Below, one piece after another: positions 7,401-7,579 of a stretch of DNA of 7,579 bases. This DNA comes from Candidatus Poseidoniales archaeon. Its GTDB lineage: Archaea > Thermoplasmatota > Poseidoniia > Poseidoniales > Poseidoniaceae. Position 1 is the first letter of the stretch, and each line of letters opens with the position of its first letter. Below the pieces are notes generated by a model. It did not search any database and was not told the DNA's origin. It was given only the letters and a program-made list of their open reading frames with translations. Location: assembly GCA_003602665.1 (NCBI GenBank), contig QQSG01000045.1:14405-21983 (forward strand). The letters are read 5' to 3'. A program made the position numbers and the translations under genes.

Positions 7401-7579
7401 TCGAGTGGTATCTTCAGAAGTGCTGTCGATTGGTAGCCACTGCCGAGTTCTCCGACCTTCATCGAAGTGGATGCTGAGTGATTCTGTTGACCCTCTGTGC
7501 CTCCTTCGGCTAACCACGTGTCTATGAAATGTGGGAGTCCCAAATCAGGCATAGCTTCCTCATGGCGAATTTCAACTGC
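1472..7579 (-). CDS. Giant membrane-anchored surface protein with DNRLRE, Fn3-like and Ig-like repeats (5' partial)
   Basis: The frame is open from the right edge to a TAG at 1474-1472 (2035 codons plus stop). Residues are numbered here from the Met at 7552. The visible order is four DNRLRE/disaggregatase-type modules (about 9-184, 335-519, 678-841, 983-1163) alternating with three Fn3-like modules (187-305, 524-648, 848-955), about eight Ig-like domains (1164-1890), one membrane helix (about 1903-1926) and a cytoplasmic tail (1927-2026). The Met at 7552 is probably internal. The frame stays open through nine more codons to the edge, and no signal peptide follows that Met although the protein must be exported. 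DNRLRE modules are known in Methanosarcina disaggregatase and many archaeal surface proteins, and related modules (CBM96) bind polysaccharide. The inferred role is cell-surface adhesion or glycan binding. No catalytic domain is visible. About 30 N-X-S/T sequons and all eight cysteines lie N-terminal to the helix. The gene is followed after 8 bases by a second secreted Ig-repeat gene. Confidence 0.93.
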   Translation of the reverse strand, partial: AVEIRHEEAMPDLGLPHFIDTWLAEGGTEGQQNHSASTSMKVGELGSGYQSTALLKIPLDQIPSPSNARVTNAELNMWALIGSDTNTEVAVRPVLQTWTTDLNNSTYDGLNPWTLDGGRSIGNDVGQLSDLSTSASADWMDWDVTELVQAALANGDSYLSIALMTSDSSDSLITFASTEGLSTQRPWLNLTWTEGTSPIPTVAGANALPADGDMAWNLSTHVPEPDTRPVLSWTHSNSANIDDWKVFLQNDASDIMQGFTTYDSRIDGSMFDLQSLTFQPSTDLSTNQSIRWFVQPVNNSMLGPRSTSSVFHIPHDIGQELNSTWGYLNITEGGFLPSLNEPSGFIQDIGLDSGSPNSNLAGNSVLSFGRSSFTTSTSARSSVLFSIDISKLPLGNSFEVMSAELYLNTESGSYGEVWSSQSKVLTSFDADANWNNATSSTTWNAPGAYHSSDTSVPMSGAGLVQSTDSTIFGNITEAIQQALVQGVNTIHILVQPEENFSSVDGRVDFFSSDETSTSLRPSLNLTYRTGNPYVDSSPSNLLPVDSSTLWNMSAPRPTGVDHVNHSWTPPSTNETGYQICSASDARMIYDLACVLSTDATSLSESNLTWDAATSTLTSTEVSSGDEWQYWRVLSYQEIEDYYRIGEYSQVNKYRIPEAQGSDDGAGNHTVDLSSGSIFSSTGLLPAAPDTYTSSTAFNSNYGSSASLLLGSGTSGDNEVYIEYDLSQMPWPSAITPTSVMLRMYRTGVTGVTPLTVSAHACSTFNEGFVTSLQSPACSGTEITRSTLPVTPPNGWLEWDITSLAQSNIANGNLTMTIKLSAVGTASSLHSFHSGESSSTALRPVLRVDYVDNVAGVVPPSQPILISPVDGTVLYNTTTTLLEPLDKPTLSWNPVTGATGYIVTIRNSSGQYNFKSGISSQITGTSFVFGSSLSAGSTFEWWVQAVNGSIPGPSSSRWIVGIGDPTTQDNFDHTWTYEFQTGNEIQEMAHTNVEDASIYSGTGDVNLDGDTSIIGIDSTQDEYRMLVSTDFGQIPFNPNMNVHSVDLSMYLTDLDFGAGATGMMLSVHKVTTTGWGETSVTWNGTGAANWGAPGLQPGVDYDTTPLDRFFVSNSQATNQWIQMSLGHRSLFIDGTHGWLIIATVSQGWMTVEFADNSDSNTNVRPLLQMNYTDIDSVTISPTATTTDADTPVTFSASTFDYNSLVATVPIVWTASSGQIDASTGVYTPSTTGVHTITACFGVICADETVTVTPGAPVNLVVTPLTATITADDTLQLTADVVDQFGNIVPGESISFAPSNGSMGGTFGDIFQPYSNGGQTVSVTWTTITIIVNVQVELGAPSEIRLTGCEGVTPAGTECEITTTLYDQFGNIIPLSQAGALTYSVTDGIYSEATSMYFADNVGTWQFSLTSGIGLSDSITITTGHGAMASLEIIPSAWDLTADDVIFMNTTRIDIQGNRLPVSLPLENWTFVSDGAVNVTFNHPVQWIPTGLGGRVITAQYETISASITVNVTKGEMTGMALIVDSADANDQSYSLTADDTLQVKAKASDAKGNRWTIDVNWTIAHPSWTDQSVLLYTLSDETEFMPQLASDIPYMIYAEYTSGGVVFSESVSATVSEGILQIFTMSSIASTGDSSTAYNISADEHLDFSVSLSDGDLNPLDASRLTWLFEDLVSGSVVDVTSTFESEAYHWEATTVGSYRVTAFVVNAEGFNYSKQVDISVYNGVAVSLDHTLDTLSEDAGESIDITITGTDSDGNTFSQDVEWTEDGTTSSRIVPRESVGAYTYQASVAGEHVMVYSTPGATNTFELSIQPQMVVAYLEVVLSATTVDQQASIDVTVEAKDMFYNPIPVPSSARVDSTGRGTVKELGPGQWRVTTLDSGPQTITVTAGQVSENLEIEVTGTFGGFFAAGGALYYIGAVLVGLIAVVLLVILVIALRSGRDDDDWDDDYDEDEEDSAPAARGPSGPAPGTGPSGPAPGTGPSGPGPSSPPPEVEEEDTSWIVDHRVDDDGTEWAQNEDETWYFKEPGQTDWSIWED
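1475..1774 (-). other. Cytoplasmic tail: acidic run, Gly-Pro repeats, Trp-rich terminal motif
   Basis: Residues 1927-2026 divide into three parts. First comes RSGR followed by a 15-residue stretch with 13 Asp/Glu (1931-1945), encoded by GAT/GAC/GAA-rich DNA. Next is a Gly-Pro linker with GPSGPAPGT repeats (about 1946-1981). Last is an acidic, aromatic end (1982-2026) containing W1990, W2003, W2011-Y2012, W2021 and W2024 around DDGTEW and PGQTDW. The spacing of DGTEW and ETWYF recalls small WW-like or aromatic-rich beta motifs, and similar tails occur on other large Poseidoniales surface proteins as I recall them. A role in binding a cytoplasmic partner is inference only. Confidence 0.75.
1619..1699 (-). 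repeat. Three tandem 27-base units encoding GPSGPAPGT / GPSGPGPSS
   Basis: Units lie at 1699-1673, 1672-1646 and 1645-1619. The first two encode the identical nonapeptide GPSGPAPGT but differ at six of 27 bases, all in third codon positions. The third encodes GPSGPGPSS. The repeats form the flexible linker between the acidic juxtamembrane run and the Trp-rich end of the giant protein. Confidence 0.9.
1775..1846 (-). other. C-terminal transmembrane helix of the giant protein
   Basis: Residues about 1903-1926 (YYIGAVLVGLIAVVLLVI and onward) are an unbroken run of 20 or more hydrophobic residues preceded by a Gly/Phe-rich linker (GTFGGFFAAGGAL). The helix is followed immediately by RSGR and then an acidic run. 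Positive charges on the C-terminal side, together with sequons and cysteines only on the N-terminal side, place the repeats outside and the last 100 residues in the cytoplasm. Confidence 0.9.
1883..4063 (-). repeat. Array of about eight Ig-like (Big/invasin-type) domains in the giant protein
   Basis: Residues 1164-1890 form an uninterrupted run of 80-105 residue beta-rich units with boundaries near 1164, 1244, 1329, 1415, 1505, 1609, 1715 and 1803. Signatures recur in order: a strand with [TS]-A-D-D/E-x-L (TADDTLQL, TADDVIFM, TADDTLQV, SADEHLDF), then D-x-x-G-N (VDQFGNIVP, YDQFGNIIP, DIQGNRLP, SDAKGNRW, TDSDGNTF), and a closing V-T-V or T-V-[TS]-x-G strand. This resembles the Big_1/Big_2 families in invasin/intimin-type stalks. 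A likely job is a rigid stalk holding the DNRLRE/Fn3 head away from the membrane. Exact borders are approximate. Confidence 0.78.
4064..7528 (-). repeat. Four DNRLRE (CBM96/disaggregatase-like) modules alternating with three Fn3-like modules
   Basis: DNRLRE modules lie at about 7528-7001, 6550-5996, 5521-5030 and 4606-4064. Recognisable family features are the opening D-[TA]-x-[YW]-type strand (DTWLAEGG, DTYTSS, DASIYSG), the N-x-G-S-type turn before a [LM]-x-x-G strand (NYGSSASLLLG in the third), a strand ending DLSQMP or DISKLP, A-E-L-x-[LM]-x core strands, W-x-x-TSVTWNG in the fourth, W-x-[WE]-WD-[VI]-T in the first and third, and a closing R-P-x-L-x-[LMV]-x-[YW] strand. Fn3-like modules lie at about 6994-6638, 5983-5609 and 5011-4688. 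They share P-x-D-[GS]-x3-[WY]-N at identical spacing (residues 200-208, 534-542, 858-866), then an S-W strand, and W-x-V-type strands such as WWVQAVNGSIPGP. The repeats are diverged at protein level, not recent DNA duplications. The DNRLRE assignment is from motif recognition. Confidence 0.8.

Overview
The window looks like archaeal DNA, most plausibly from a marine planktonic Thermoplasmatota of the Poseidoniales (Marine Group II) type. This is an inference. The support is a very large secreted beta-sandwich protein with a single C-terminal membrane helix, a cytoplasmic tail rich in Asp/Glu, Gly-Pro and Trp, about 30 N-glycosylation sequons confined to the outer side, and an AGGTGAT Shine-Dalgarno. 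No rRNA, tRNA or housekeeping gene is present to confirm the lineage.

Both genes lie on the minus strand and together fill the window except for 8 bases between them. The upstream gene runs from beyond the right edge (7579) to 1472. At least 2035 residues are visible, and its N terminus and signal peptide lie outside. In order, it carries four DNRLRE/disaggregatase-type (CBM96-like) beta-sandwich modules alternating with three Fn3-like modules (7528 to 4064). An uninterrupted run of about eight Big/invasin-like Ig domains follows (4063 to 1883), then a membrane helix (1846 to 1775) and a charged, Trp-rich cytoplasmic tail (1774 to 1475).

The downstream gene starts with ATG at 1463 and runs off the left edge at position 1. 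It has 487 complete codons in the window: a signal peptide followed by five complete Ig-like domains and the start of a sixth. Its ribosome binding site overlaps the stop codon of the first gene, so the two are almost certainly co-transcribed and probably translationally coupled. The Ig-like domains of the two proteins share signature motifs and look related.

Together they suggest a cell-surface assembly: a membrane-anchored giant adhesin or polysaccharide-binding stalk plus a second secreted Ig-repeat protein. The binding target cannot be read from the sequence. No RNA genes, mobile elements, CRISPR arrays or plus-strand genes were found, and there is no stretch above 300 bases without a gene.
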